Part shown: positions 1 through 12,089 of the stretch, in pieces
How the letters are laid out: each line of letters begins with the position of its first letter
Position numbering within the stretch: the first letter of the stretch is position 1
Assembly (NCBI GenBank): GCA_946807835.1
Contig: OX327703.1
Span: 7,447,501-7,511,500, forward strand
Direction: 5' to 3'
DNA length: 64,000 nt
Source of the DNA: Ailanthus altissimus
Lineage: Eukaryota; Streptophyta; Magnoliopsida; Sapindales; Simaroubaceae
Position numbers and translations under genes: made by a program
Notes under the pieces: generated by a model
The model's database searches: none
Told to the model about the DNA's origin: nothing
What the model saw: only the letters and a program-made list of their open reading frames with translations

Positions 1-253
1 CTCACACCATGTAATTCCCTAGTTTTTTCACCTTGCATCCGCAGCCTTATGTCACCAACTCCATGATCTTACAAGTCATGTCATTCCCCATTAGAGCTTT
101 ACCTCTCTTGGCTTTATAGTTGGTAAACATCGATCTGTCGGGACACATATGGATACTGCACCCCGAATCTAGTATCCATTTGCCAGCGTACTTTCCCCTT
201 GAGGCTACCAATGTGTCTACAACTTCGGTATCTTCCTCAGTACCAATTGCAGC
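1..253 (-). pseudogene. copia A aspartic protease fragment
   Basis: Translated on the minus strand, this stretch contains WILDSGCSIHMCP, the copia protease active-site context. The catalytic D-S-G codons are at 161-169. It is followed by a GKALMGND-like segment that precedes the pre-integrase region in this family. It is in a different frame from the gag ORF next door and has an in-frame stop further downstream, so the original gag-pol fusion is broken. The remainder is beyond the left edge. Confidence 0.75.
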
Positions 254-956
254 TCACCCTCCTTGGCCTTTTGATTTCGGACAATCCTTCACAAAGTGCC
301 CTTCCTTATTACAAAAGAAACACTTCTTGAATCTCCTCATTGATTGGTTGCTCTTCCTTCCTTGTGCAAGCAAAACTGCTCCACTCTCGGACTCCGATCT
401 CTTTGTCAACTTTTTTGAGTTCAATGATGCCTTGACGTTATTCATCGTTAAAGACTCTTTTCCATACAGCAGCGTATCCACAAAGCTCCCATAGCTCTTC
501 GGCAACGAACTTAACAGGATAATGGCCTTGTCTTCATCCTCAGTCTTGATGCCCAGTTGCTCAAAACTTATAATGATCTTGTTGAACTCGTCAATGTGAG
601 CTCTCAATGAAGTTCCCTCGTGCATTGTCAGCTGATGTAGTTTCTTTTTCACAAGAAGTCTATTTACTAGAGACTTCTTCATGTACAATGCCTCGAGTCT
701 TTTGTATAGTCCAAAAGCAGTTTCTTCATCACCAACTTCCCTTAATACTTCGTCACTTAACGCCAGGAATAAGGTACTGTGAGCCTTTTTCTGAATCGTG
801 TCCCAATATTTTTTCCCGGACTTTGAGGTTGTCGCCTCATCGCTAGTTGAGTAGCTGACCTCCTCCAAAGCTGAGTCTAGCCCTAACCTTCTTCCTCCAA
901 AGATTGAAGTCATTCATCCCATTGAACTTCTCTATTTCTTACTTGATTGTAGCCAT
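254..956 (-). pseudogene. copia A gag (UBN2-type) with CCHC knuckle
   Basis: The remnant encodes the capsid-like gag of a Tork/TNT1-like copia element. An uninterrupted 219-codon frame covers 254-913, including the UBN2 gag core (LFLALSDEVLREV, ALYMKKSLVNRLLVKKKLHQL, then HIDEFNKII) and the zinc knuckle CFFCNKEGHFVKDC (C-x2-C-x4-H-x4-C). The ancestral start is the ATG at 954-956, eight codons upstream of the conserved FNGMNDF segment. It is followed after five codons by TAA and then by a frameshift before the open frame, so no full-length gag can be made. Homologous to the gag at 60383-61099. Confidence 0.85.
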
Positions 957-993
957 GGTTTAAATACCCCAGATGTGTATTATCGAACCTCTA

Positions 994-1005
994 GCTCTGA
1001 TACCA
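994..1005 (-). other. primer-binding site of copia A (initiator tRNA-Met)
   Basis: The reverse complement reads TGGTATCAGAGC, the standard plant copia primer site complementary to the 3' end of initiator tRNA-Met. It lies three bases from the inner LTR end, which fixes the LTR boundary and the element's minus orientation. Confidence 0.9.
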
Positions 1006-1008
1006 GTT

Positions 1009-1849
1009 TGTTGAAGGGAGGTAACGCCCTTCTCCCTCTCGAGGTTATGTTGAAGCAAAGAACCCGAGATTCAGCCTAGAACCCTAACCTCCTTGCGCAG
1101 CAGAATAACCTGTCAATCAAGCAAACACAACAAGAATCCAAAGCAGAAAACAAAGGAGTACAACACAAACTTACGTGGTTTGGCCAATTGCCTACGTCCA
1201 CGGTGGATCCAAGGATCCTAGCCTCTCTTATTATAACTCCCTAGATATTTTATAAGGAAACCCAATATGAAGAACCCTCAAAAGGACCTAAACGTTTAGT
1301 GAACCCTTGCTCTACCACGAACAATGATCACCCAAACAACGATTTCACCCTAGCGCACACAAGCACTTAATGTCTACCCAGTTCTTCCCCTCTCTTAGAG
1401 TCTCTCTCAATTCTTGATATAAAATCAAGGGTTTACAAGTGTTTATATAGAGTATATTTCGTGCCTATTACCCTATTCCTTGTTGGAGTAAGAGTCCACT
1501 TGTTTTGGAAGTCCAAAACTTCCCAAAACTCGAAATCCCGAACTAAAACGAACTTTTTCACACGTTCTGGCGTTGTGGCGCTCGTCCTTGGGCGCTGCAA
1601 CGCTGGACAAAATCGCGCCCAACGCTGCGGCGCTGAGGACCCAGCATTGCGGCACTGGGCTACTGTCCTGGGCGCCGCGGCGCTCAGCCCTGTAGCTATC
1701 CGCGTTTTCTTGCTCCCTTCGCGTCTTTGAGTCCCGTTTTGCTTCCCCATTCGTGTCCCACATGTCCTAGACTTCTTCATACGTATCTTACACGTTCTAG
1801 ACTTCTTGTAACTCTTCACTTTGGTATTCATCTCAATTCTTGTCCAACA
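1009..1849 (-). repeat. 5' LTR of copia A (841 bp)
   Basis: On the plus strand it runs from TGTTGAAGGG to TGTCCAACA, giving the TGTTG...CAACA terminal inverted repeats expected of copia LTRs. A minus-strand TATATAAA lies at 1442-1449 and is followed by a CTTGTAAAC motif also seen in the LTR of copia C. The segment at about 1560-1700 is unusually GC-rich for this window and is built of degenerate repeats of a GCGCCGCAACGCTGGG-like unit. Small ORFs across it are by-products of that composition. Confidence 0.85.
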
Positions 1850-3477
1850 AAAATTGTTAAATCACCAATTTTTCAACAATCTTTATCTCTTTTTCAATCC
1901 AATAATTGTTTTCACTCTTATTTGTCATACAAACATCATCTCGCTATTTTATAATCTTTGATTCTTTATTCTCGCAAAATTTTTGGTTCACGCTCTTCAA
2001 ATGTTTCTTTAATTCTCAAATGACAATTTCATTCTCTCTTTAATCTATATCTTACTTGGATTATATTATTGAAATAAATAATATAATTATTTTAAGAAAA
2101 ATAGGTTAATTTTTATTAAAGTTTTTTTGTTTATTTTCTTCACATAATAGAGCTTAATAATTATTAAGTTTAACCTTTTTTTTGTTATTTTCTTCGTATG
2201 ATAGAGATTGATAACAATTTCGTTTTATTTTTTTTTTACTTTTTTAATGTTAAATTTGTTAGACTTAGTTAGTTGGCAAATTAGTTTATTTTAAAACTAT
2301 AATATGCTAATATAAATTCATTTATAAAACATATTTTTAAATCTTAAATTAAATTTTAAAAAATTTATTTTTTATAACTGGATTATTTTCTAATTATGTT
2401 ATCTAGTGTTTGTATTAACTATTTATGAGTTGTTTTTATTAGTTTTAACTTGAAAATGAAATTTACTTAACGAAAATTTTTTTATTGAATTTAAATTTGT
2501 GATATGATTTTAATTGTTATATTTTATGAAAATTAATATTATAATTTAAAAATATTTAATATTAATTTACAACCCACTAAAATTTACAAATAACCTATTA
2601 CTAATAATAAAAGTTTAAATTTAAAATAAATTTAAGAAAAATTTAATATTTTATTTTTTAAACAAATACGAATACAAATTTAAAAATATTTATCCTAAAT
2701 CAAATTCGCTATCGTCCCTAACACAGAGGTAGGTAGTGCTAAAAGCACTAAAACAAGGGTTATGAAAATTCGGTTCTCTTCTTGTAAGAAGTAATGCAGG
2801 TTTTCATTACATTACATTCATTAGTACTTTATCTAATCCATCAAGTGCATTAAGTTTTATATGTTCCTATTTCTTGAGACTTTTATTAAGCCACTTGAAA
2901 TGGGCTTTTTTTTTTTCAATGATGGTTAAAAAAAAAAAATTATAGGGGGCAACGTCCTAAGAAGAGAAGCAGAGTTTTAAATTCAATATTGAGAGCTTGG
3001 ATTGGAATGACATCTTGATAATATTCATATCCCAGCTCTCAAGAAGTATGTCTTGAAGGGCAAAAGACATTAAAGATTCAACCCACAAAATCCGAACATC
3101 TGTTGTTCGTAGATGTCCCATTAACATCACCAACACCCAAACCCAACATAAAAAAGTTACTTGAAAAGGTTCGTTCACTATCTGAGCCATTCCAAATCCA
3201 CCAAAAAAAAAAAAGCAAGTTCAGGAAAATATTGCATTTGCCACAAAAGTCATTCCCAGTAAATTAAAAAACATTTTCCTTATTATTGATGCTGTATCCA
3301 GCTGCATGTTCTGCACATATTAAAGAAATTGACAACCAAAATGATGCAAGGCATGAAACACGAACTCTTATCATAAAAGAATAGCAGGAGAGGTACCATG
3401 TGAATAACAAAAGTCCAAGCAGGCTGCAGATGAAAGTTTATAGATCTTTTAGATTTCCTTTAATTCAAGTAGGACTT
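1850..3477. other. AT-rich intergenic stretch and Gemin2 3' flank
   Basis: I see no gene here. 1850-2700 is very AT-rich and low in complexity. 2700-3477 is of more ordinary composition and should contain the 3' untranslated region of the Gemin2-like gene read from the right. Poly-T and poly-A runs occur at about 2910-2940 and 3205. Confidence 0.6.
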
Positions 3478-6400
3478 TCAGCGTTCTAACTGCCCAAAAT
3501 ACTTGCCAGAAATTGTGGCCAAAATATTCAACATTATGACCTCATCATCAACTTCAGACTTCCTGGATCGCAGACTAGCACATTTTCGGAGAAGACTCCG
3601 AACAGCAGCACTAGTGTCGGCATCTAATGGAGTATCAACTGCTGCACATAAAGCAAATAGCCACAAACAATCGCTCCTGGACAATGTGCTCAATGTCTCC
3701 ACTGAGCTTATGCGTTTCCTCAGCATTGATACTCGAGCAACAAAATCCATCCTCGGAATTGCAGATAATGTTGGGCTGTCACCGGAATCATTCGCCTGAC
3801 AAGTTTTAGGACTTTGATCTGCTAGAGAGATTTCATCATCTTCATTAGTTGATACAGATGGCTGGTCAATGGAACTTTTAAGGCTGACAGCATCAAGAGG
3901 GTGATAAGAATGGTCTTCATCAGGGTTCAGGTTATTAAAGTTTTCCACAATAATATTTTCGGAGGACTTGTTTATAACCTGTAGTTGTTGCACTTCACCA
4001 GAGAATTGAGCACTTGAATTATCAAAATCTGACAGAGCCTGCAATCAAGAAAACAGTCAATTCTCTATAATAAGGAATTAGGCAATGCAAGAGAATACAA
4101 CTCTTCCATAGATAAGCTGATTTATATCAGCTTACACCATCAGCTTTTCCTTGGTCATTCCTCAGTTTTCCCATATCTCATCAAGTTTTCTCTATGAAGT
4201 TAAAATTATAGTTGTCAAAAAGATTTTGAGGAAATAAACTGCCACAAGATGGTTTGCTTTCATTCAGCATTTTAAAGCAATTTTGTTCTCATGTCATTAA
4301 TCCAAGAACTGACTAGACCCTTTGCTAATTTCTGCTGGTGACATTTCCAACAGAAAAATAAGTTCCAACATTTTGGACAAACAAAGAAAGAAAGAGGGAG
4401 GGATTATCCAATCGTCAATGTCGCTTTAAGTATGTTGTCCATTCTCAAAAATAGACTTCTCCAAAAACCACATTTAGCATAAATCATTTCAATCTCAATC
4501 ATGATGTAAATATGAAGTACAAAGATATCCAATTATTGAATTATAGGAAAGAAAAGTGGTAGCCGCCATTTTCTAATCTTATGCAATATATTCACCACAA
4601 ATAAACAGAATGCTAAAACTTGTACAAGAGAAACACACCAGTCGCAGCTCTGAAAAATCAACAAGAAATATATCCTCTCACTGTTTCAGTGGCAGTAAAT
4701 GTTCTGGACACTTGGCAATATCAGGAATCTGGGGCATATAAGCAGTCTGTTCTTTCTTACATTTCTGTCTACCAGGCTTGGCCACCTTCACTCTTGGAAT
4801 GTGAGCAGCTTCCCATCTGAGCATACAAAAGAAATTGTTTATATTGGCAATTATAGTTTTGTGTTCAAAACAAATATATGATGACCTGTAAGAGAAAAAA
4901 ACAAAAACAACATTTCAAGATCATACTCGATGCCCTGTTCTGACCCAAAGACAAGAATTATGCCAGTACACTTGTTCTGAACAATAATATGCACTAAAAG
5001 AAATGGTTTTAGAAGACACTTAAGGAGGAATACTGCTAGTTAAATTGATTTATTAAATTCAGACATGATCAAAATTGAGGTGTTGTACATAAACACAGTC
5101 AATAAATTGCAACAATCTGATCAGCTCATCTCGAGTCAAGACTATACAAAGCTCTATATGTTTTACTTTCTGATTTAGATTTGAAAACTTCCCTTCCTTT
5201 TCTATTTTAGCCAAGACAAATGCCATTGCATTGACACTGGTGATTCTGATATAAGCAAAAGTTACCAGGTCAATATGTGATCTTCTGGTTAAAAAAAAAA
5301 AAAACCCTCAAATGTGGTTGTCCATGCGTTACAATAAACAGTAACTACTTTTACTTAATTTATTTAAAATATGGAGAAGCCCCCAAAGGAGAAGATTTAT
5401 TTAATGCCTCATTTTGGTCAATAAATATGGAAGCCAGAAGAAGATTTCATGCGTCTTGGGAGAATTCGTTTAATGTTTGTGAAGTACAGCCAGTGGGACA
5501 CAACATGATATTCGATGGGGTTTATTATAAAGATCAGTTAGATAACAGAACATATTTTATCCCCCTTTTACACTTTTCTACCGTCTACACATTTCTTTGC
5601 AAATTTTTGTGAGGAAGGATCCAAGAATCTTTTAATAGACAGTACTTGTCTTAACTGACTTGCTGTATAAATTGATACTTTTCATAATGTAAGTCATAAA
5701 CCATGATAAAAATGCAGAGGAAGAGACGCACTTTCTGGACATAGGAACCAGAGTACTTCAAGAAAACTCAATCTTCATGGCAGAATACTACTGATGAATA
5801 TCACAAGGTAATATTCCCTCCCACCACCAACCAAAAGAAAAGAAAATTCAAATTTCAAGCTAGTTGCATCATCTGATTTATCAGAAAGCAATCAAGTCAC
5901 ATGATTTTTCAGCTCTCCCTTTTCAAAGATAGAGTTATATCTTCTTAGATTTGACTCATATATGTTCATGTGAAATTAGCCGATCGCATTTGCTCCTTCC
6001 CCACCTCCCTAAGATAGGATGCACCAATTGGAAAACGGAGGAACCTCTTTAGGTTTTCTAAAGCATATCAGTTTCTATGGAGCATTGTTTAGGTAATTGA
6101 CCAAATTAAAGCAGTTATTTTTGGGGTTGCTTCAGCATTCATTTTCATCTGTACCCGAAGAGGGTAAGATCTAGCACAATTAGGCTTTGACAATTCGCTT
6201 GAAAGTGCTAGTCTGTGTAGCTTTAGTTTCAAGATAGAAGGATTCAACTCTTAATGTTGTGCACCTTTGCTTAACTGTGGCACAACAGTTGAAGGGCAAT
6301 TTTTATTTTACTCTTTTTCACTCCTGTGGGGTTGAGGATCCAAGTTTTGGAGTCATTAGATTGGTATCAAACATTTTTACGAGGCCATTAATAATGTTGG

Positions 6401-9400
6401 GTCCAACTTGTCAAGCTTGGCTAGTTAAAACAGATGATAATAGGAGAGAATGAAACTGACACCGAGCATTAGCTGTAGTGCTATTACGCTGGTAAAAGTT
6501 GGAGCACACCTACTGCTTGGTAATTATTTTCAGGAACGGCAATATTTCCCTTGTTTGCCACACAACTTTATCAATGCTGTACTTGCTGTTTCTTTTGTTA
6601 ACTATGGATAATGGAATTTTTCTGGAGCTCATTTTGCCTCACAAATTACATACTTATCTGCATTGAATAACCCTAGTTTTCTTGCAAACCTGGATCATAT
6701 TTAATTTCCCCGATGTTTTGAAAGGGTCAGGAGAACATCAATTTGGAAATTTAAGCAAAATTGGAACAAAACTTAAAAACTATTTTTCTGTGTCAGTCAA
6801 GAAGACATGCAAAGCATCCAAACATCGGGGTTAATTTGAAGATAGGTTGGCAGCCACACAGAATGTGGCTGTAGATATACATTGACTTATAAACCTATCT
6901 GCTCTCTCCCCTTCCCTCTCACACAATTTATATGAGTTGCAAAAATTGGCAAGATGATATGCCCAAGGATGACATCTGAAATTGTTGCCAGAGTTACAGC
7001 TGAAAGAGCTAATATTTAATGGAAAGTCAATGTCACCAGATAGTCAAAGACAAACCTAATCTTTTGTTGTATTCTTCTTCCATATGAGCCCAGTCCAAGA
7101 TAAAAGGCCTCTATCCTTAAGATGGAAGATGGAACTTCTATACCTTAATGCTTATAAGAGTTCTTTTTTTTTTGGTTAAACCAATAAAATAAGTCAAATC
7201 ACAAGAATTAGAAGTAATCAATGGCTAGGTAACAGAGCCAACTCTCCCAAAAATTAACAAGATTTTACGGCAAAAAAGCATCTTTATCATTAGCTAGGGA
7301 ATCTATAATAAGATAATTAAGCATCTACAGTCTCACCTGACACGTCGAAGATACTCTAATCCATCTTCTGGAGGCCCAGAATCAAAATTAGGTTCTCCCT
7401 CTACCAGAAATGCAGGTTTTTTAATGCTGGCATAATCTTCATCACTGTCATAATCCTCACTGCACTCTCCTTCTGGAACAGTGTAGGCTTCACTGTCCTC
7501 GATACTGTACCTACAAGCAGTATCCATGGTATTCAAATTTTCTGCCTCATTATCCTCTGTGTATCCTGCTTCATTTTCCATGTTTTCAGAATCCTCTTGC
7601 CCTGAAAAGAAGCATTTGTCAAATTCTAAAATCGAAGGAATTACAAACCACAAAAAGATCAGACGTCACTGCCATTAACACCGTTGGGTAAAGCAATTAT
7701 TTCCATTCATGAGTATCATCACTTTACAAGTTTCGAATTACAAATGAATGTAATATACCATCATCCACACAACCAACGCATATTTTGCCAAAAAGAAAGA
7801 AAAAAGAAGATTATTCTAAGCTAGTCCAGTCAAGACTTTCCATGTACAAGCACTGTACAAAAGTATAATGCACACAACTAAAATGTGCCTATGTACACAT
7901 ATTAAGGACACATGTTGAAAAGGACTTTTGCAGATTGCTTTAGGCTACTCGTCAATGCACATAGATATTGAAATGGTTCCTTCTTGCCCTTGCAGTGACC
8001 ACACCTGTGACAACAGAAAATGAACCCATCAAATTGACACATTGAAAGGCAAAAGCCAAGCTAAAACAAGGGATGGAGGAAAGTATTTAAGTGCCCCTGG
8101 ACTCCAAGATCATAAAATGAAATTCTTTCTCAAAAGAATCAAGAAAAGAAAACTTCAAAGAAAATAAAGATTCTATGCAGACTAAACTTGAAAAGCTGAA
8201 AAGGGTAAATCAAGGCCAAATCCAAATCCAAGATAAATGCTAACGCAGATTTTTGCCCAAACCAGGAAAAGGAAAGGGAGATCAACTTTTTTTAAAAAAA
8301 TAAAACAATAATTTCGAGAAAACGGAGAATAGTATGTCTTTCATAACAGCAGATAATTTTCAGAAAATGTTGAGTGGATAGCCATTTCCACCACAAAAAT
8401 CAATCCAACTTGAATTGCACTTGGATTCAAGGTTGAAAGGAACAAGAAGTTTCAGTATCTGAAAATTTTAGTTTTGTCACAAACACAAGATGACAAAATG
8501 ACAGAGGTCTAAATATATATGTAACATCAGCTTCTACTAAGTTAAAGGCGGGCTTGCTTGACACCTTAGTCTTCTAGTTGCTTCATGCACTCTCCTGGGC
8601 TCCTAAGCAAGGAGAATCATACACAAACCATCCCTATAAACTCCAATTAACTTCCACTGAGCTCACATTTGAGGCTTAGTTGAGTGCTTCAACCTAGCTA
8701 ATCGTTTTACCAAAATCATATTTATAATTTTCTCACTCATTTGGAGCTACAAAGAATGCCAACTATAGAGACCACCATAGGCTTTAAGCCAGTCAGAGAT
8801 TTGGCAATTTTATCCAGGAGTTTCTTCATAATGAACAGGACCACAGGGTGCCAAACAGGGAGGCCTTCTGCTTTAATTAAGAAGTTTAAGAGACAGCTAT
8901 GGGATTGCCATCTGAAAGGGTTAGAGGGTTGCCATGAAAACTAAGTAATCATAAATAGAAAGTAACAATGACTAAAGCTTATAAACAAAAAAGCAGTAGT
9001 TTTAGGAAGCAAAATTATTGTCAAGGGCAAAAGGGCACCATGTGGGGAAGAGGATGACCAGGGCAACCTAGCTTTAGTTCAGACATTCATTTAGGCTATT
9101 TTTTCCTTTTTCTTTTGACATGGACACGAATTTAGATTATAAAAATAAAATGGGTACAACAATACATCAATTATCCAGGAAGAAGCCATCTGTTTATCAA
9201 AATAAGTCATATTCCACAAGATCAATCAAGCATCTCAACAGAAACACATACATATAACTGTCTACATAACCTAACAAGGTCAAGAATTGACTGCAACCGC
9301 GGCATAACAGCCGTTGTGAGCTTCACAAAGCATCAGACAAAATCCTTACTCTTTCTCCCTTGAGCCTGCATGACTAGATCTATTACAAGCTATTCCTCCT

Positions 9401-11094
9401 AAGTAAGTGTTTCCTGTAAACTGCTCCTCATATAAGAAACTATCATATAAATATTATTAACTCATATCCTCTATTTGGATAGGAGCCCATTTGATTAAAT
9501 TTACATATCATCCAAAACAGACTAAAAGTTTAGCAGAAGTCATTTCTATGCAATTAAACATAAACAAAACAAAATCAAAGGATTGACTTACAGTTCTACT
9601 GTCAAAAAATAAATCAAAACAAATCAAATCAGTGAGTGCTCAAAGTTGTCATCATAAATTATTTTCCACATATCATAATGTCCAAGATCCTTCCCAAGCA
9701 ATAACATGAAGTTTTAAAGACAACAAAACAACATGTGCTAATAACCAATAGAGCCAAAGATATTCAAAAGCAAAAACTGGCGTATAATGATATTTACCAA
9801 GAATCCCAGGAGCCTCTGACTTCCTTGAAAAGCAAAGTCTAGGATCAAAATATACAACATTCTGCTTCTTATGCTTCGAGCTGGCCAGGTTATCATATTC
9901 ATTTATCACCACAGGGCCAAGTCCAGTGTATATTTCCCTCCACATTTTTAGCTGTTGTACAATGTCGACAAACCTCAGAGCCTCCATCTCCATCCTCGAG
10001 TACATAATTTTCACTCTACCCCCATTGTTTAGTCCCCCAACTTGATCTTCCACAATGTGTGTCAAATTATTAAGCCTTGCACTCACCCCCAAAATCTTTT
10101 CCTTCTCTTTTGCCTTCCTTCTCGGTCGTTTTGCCTTCTTTCCGTCCACTTCTTGTTTCTTCTCCTCCTTTCCATTCCTCTTCATCATTTTAACACTATC
10201 CGCTATTCCCACGCCCTTCAAACAGCCATTTCCAGTTTTAGGTACCTGAACAGATTCAATCAATGCTGTATCATCAATTACTTCAATCTTTACAGAATGC
10301 CTAACACTCCCATTGATTAATTTGATATCATCAATTATCTCACTATCATTCTGCACTTCCTCACAATCACTTCGAAGACCAGTAACGTTCCCCACGTGGG
10401 TTTTGTCTTCAAAGGCTGTTCCAAGTTCTAGCTCAGCCAATAGCCGCTTTTTCTCCACCTCCAACAAAGTTTCAGATTTCATTTCTTTTCCAACATCAAA
10501 AGAAGAAATATCCATATTCTCTTGGCTGTCACCTTCAACAAAGGAATCTTTTTCTTCTTTGAACTTATCACATTCTTGAGTTTCAGAGGAACCCACTTCA
10601 ACTTTCATAGAAACTTTCCTTCCTTTGCTAACCAAATCACAAGGCAGGGCTTTTTCCAAATCATTCAGATTCTTTTCAACATTAGCAACACAACCTGCCT
10701 CACAGTTCTCTGTTTCTTCAACTTGCACGCCAAAATCTTTCACCTTTCTATCACATTTAAACACCCCAGAAACCGAATCACAGGCAGAGATCATTTCATT
10801 ATCATAATCAAACTTTTCTTGATTCTCTTTAACACCGGAGACAAAGCAAGAAACACCCAGTTCTTTCTGTGCTTCAGTTAAGTTGCTGCTGGTCTGCAAT
10901 TGATCATTATCACAAGAAGAAGTTACCTTCTTGGAGAAACTGCGAGCGGTTGCCGTGCTTTCTGGGTCTTCTTGTGTTGGAGGTTGGTAAACAATATGAG
11001 AGGATTGTTTTGAATCAACAGAAACAGAGCGTTCTTGTTCTTCTTGTTGCGGTAGAGATGATGTTTCTTTGATATCATCGGCCATTTTCACCAA
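3478..11094 (-). CDS. GEMIN2: Gemin2/SIP1-like protein (SMN-complex), four exons, with an internal TGA
   Basis: Gemin2 partners SMN and clamps the Sm core during snRNP assembly in animals; the plant homologue acts in spliceosome assembly. Exons, read on the minus strand: 11094-9798, 7601-7337, 4816-4639, 4038-3478. All junctions are GT-AG and phases 1-2-0 fit, giving 2301 bases and 766 codons. Residues 1-360 form an acidic, low-complexity N-terminal extension with a Lys/Arg-rich patch near 320. The Gemin2 domain follows: MEALRFVDIVQQLKMWREIY (from about 370), GPPEDGLEYLRRVRWEAAHI across exons 2-3, MPQIPDIAKCPEHLLPLKQ in exon 3, and the helical tail ending LNILATISGKYFGQ. The Trp after LPLKQ is TGA (4678-4680, codon 567), which would remove the last 200 residues. 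A GTGAGA donor-like site overlaps it, but its use would shift frame. Either a nonsense allele, a decaying gene or a base error. ATG codons at 11094 and 11085 are both possible starts. Confidence 0.88.
4678..4680 (-). other. premature TGA in exon 3 of the Gemin2-like gene
   Basis: In-frame TGA at codon 567 of 766. Reading continues in frame after it as EDIFLVDFSELRL up to a good donor (CTG|GTGTGT at 4639/4638) and joins exon 4 (ALSDFDNSS) in phase. The conserved residue at this site in plant homologues is Trp (TGG), so this is a single G-to-A change on the coding strand. Confidence 0.8.
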
Positions 11095-11134
11095 CTAGAG
11101 ATTAGCGAAAGAAAAAGAAAGCAACTGAGAGAGG

Positions 11135-11158
11135 GAGAGAGAGAGAGAGAGAGAGAGC
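11135..11158. repeat. (GA)n microsatellite in the Gemin2 5' leader
   Basis: About a dozen GA units lie 40-65 bases upstream of the start codon on the minus strand, where they read as a CT-rich 5' leader. Such CT repeats are common in plant leaders. Confidence 0.8.
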
Positions 11159-11199
11159 ATAAAACCCTTGCTGAAGAGTGAAGAGTTTTAAAACAGTAA

Positions 11200-11240
11200 G
11201 TGAGAGTTCATCTAGTAACGCCGTTATTTTATAGACAGCA
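11200..11240 (-). promoter_or_regulatory. probable core promoter of the Gemin2-like gene
   Basis: The minus strand reads CTATAAAATAA at about 11224-11234. This TATA-like box would place transcription start near 11200 and give a leader of roughly 100 bases that includes the CT repeat. No other strong TATA lies between it and the start codon. Confidence 0.5.
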
Positions 11241-11577
11241 CAATCGCCGTTCAATTTTATTAATTTGTTCTAGGGTAAATACCATCTGAGTCCCATATAT
11301 TTGACTTAAATTCAAGATAAAGAGATATAATACATTAATTTCATTTTACCCCTTTATGCTTCAAGGTTTCAAATATCATCGTGGAATAGTACACTGAGTG
11401 GAGAAGTTCAATTCTCTATAGCGTAAACTTATATTATTGATTGTAGACCCAACTCTTCGTAGACTACATTGTCTGACCACATTATAAAAAATTTAATTTT
11501 TTAAATTAAATTTTAACTGGTATTGGAGTAAATATTAGGACACTTAACTTAATTTAGCATTCAAGTTCAGACTTTGT
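11241..11577. other. intergenic, no gene seen
   Basis: AT-rich sequence upstream of the Gemin2-like promoter. No reading frame or repeat that I can assign. Confidence 0.5.
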
Positions 11578-12085
11578 TTTTATTATGAGTCGAGCGCTTG
11601 TTATTGACTTAAAAAATTAGTCTGTTAAGTGATATTGCTTATTCGCTTATATATACTCAAGATCCACTAATTTTTATTCAATGTGGGACGCACATTTTTC
11701 TTCACACAATCACGTGACGTCCTGGTCACAATCTCACTCAACCTCAGGAATCAATATAGCATGTATTACCTATCTTCCAGAGTTGGGGGACTCAATATCC
11801 ACATGGCAATTCCTATCAACACTCAAGACACATAATTTTTATAGCCTATTTGACTCATATTACCCATCCCCTAGTGGTATAGGAAACTCGTATCTCACGT
11901 GGCAATCTCAATTAAGGTGATTTTGGAGCACATAAATGAATAAGAATTTAGGTCTGCTCTAATATCAATTGTCACGGCCCGAATGCTTACTATTGACCCA
12001 AAAGACTAATTTGTTAGATAATACTGCCTATCTACCTATATATACCCAAGGTTCACCCAATTTCTATTTGATGTGGGGTGTGACA
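11578..12085 (-). mobile_element. TRIM (miniature LTR retroelement)
   Basis: Two diverged direct repeats of about 116 bp flank a 275-bp centre. The right copy (11970-12085) starts TGTCACGGCCCG and ends GGTGTGACA. The left copy (about 11578-11694) ends ATGTGGGACGCACA. Next to the right copy, 11956-11967 reads on the minus strand as a primer site with two mismatches to TGGTATCAGAGC. Next to the left copy, a pyrimidine run on the plus strand (11695-11702) gives a minus-strand polypurine tract. Total length, tiny LTRs and lack of coding sequence match TRIMs. No clean target duplication was found. Confidence 0.65.
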
Positions 12086-12089
12086 CTGA

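Larger units (their letters stand above)
1..1849 (-). mobile_element. Ty1/copia retrotransposon A, 5' part (LTR, primer site, gag, protease)
   Basis: A minus-strand copia element is cut off by the left edge. Reading right to left it shows an LTR, a primer-binding site for initiator tRNA-Met, a gag remnant with a CCHC zinc knuckle, and a protease with an LDSGCSIHMCP-type active site. Integrase and reverse transcriptase would lie outside the window. The gag is clearly of the same family as the element at 60383-63564: both share stretches such as LSDEVLREV, EDEDKAIILLSSL-like and SFVDTLLY. Stops and frame changes show that the copy is dead. Confidence 0.9.

Noticed and set aside
1433..1831. ORFs of 89-132 codons on both strands in the copia A LTR
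   Set aside because: They follow from the GC-rich repeat composition of the LTR, which lacks stop codons by chance. No protein family is visible.
4680..4681. Reading the Gemin2 TGA as part of a GT donor (A|GTGAGAGG)
   Set aside because: Splicing there to the acceptor at 4038 puts exon 4 out of frame. The downstream donor at 4638 keeps frame and preserves the conserved EDIF...FSELR segment.
5277..5612. 111-codon plus-strand ORF
   Set aside because: Lies inside intron 2 of the Gemin2-like gene, has no recognisable motif, and looks like a chance frame.
10042..10881. Several plus-strand ORFs opposite the first Gemin2 exon
   Set aside because: They are antisense shadows of a long low-complexity coding exon, rich in Phe/Ser/Leu as expected from the reverse of Lys/Glu-rich codons.
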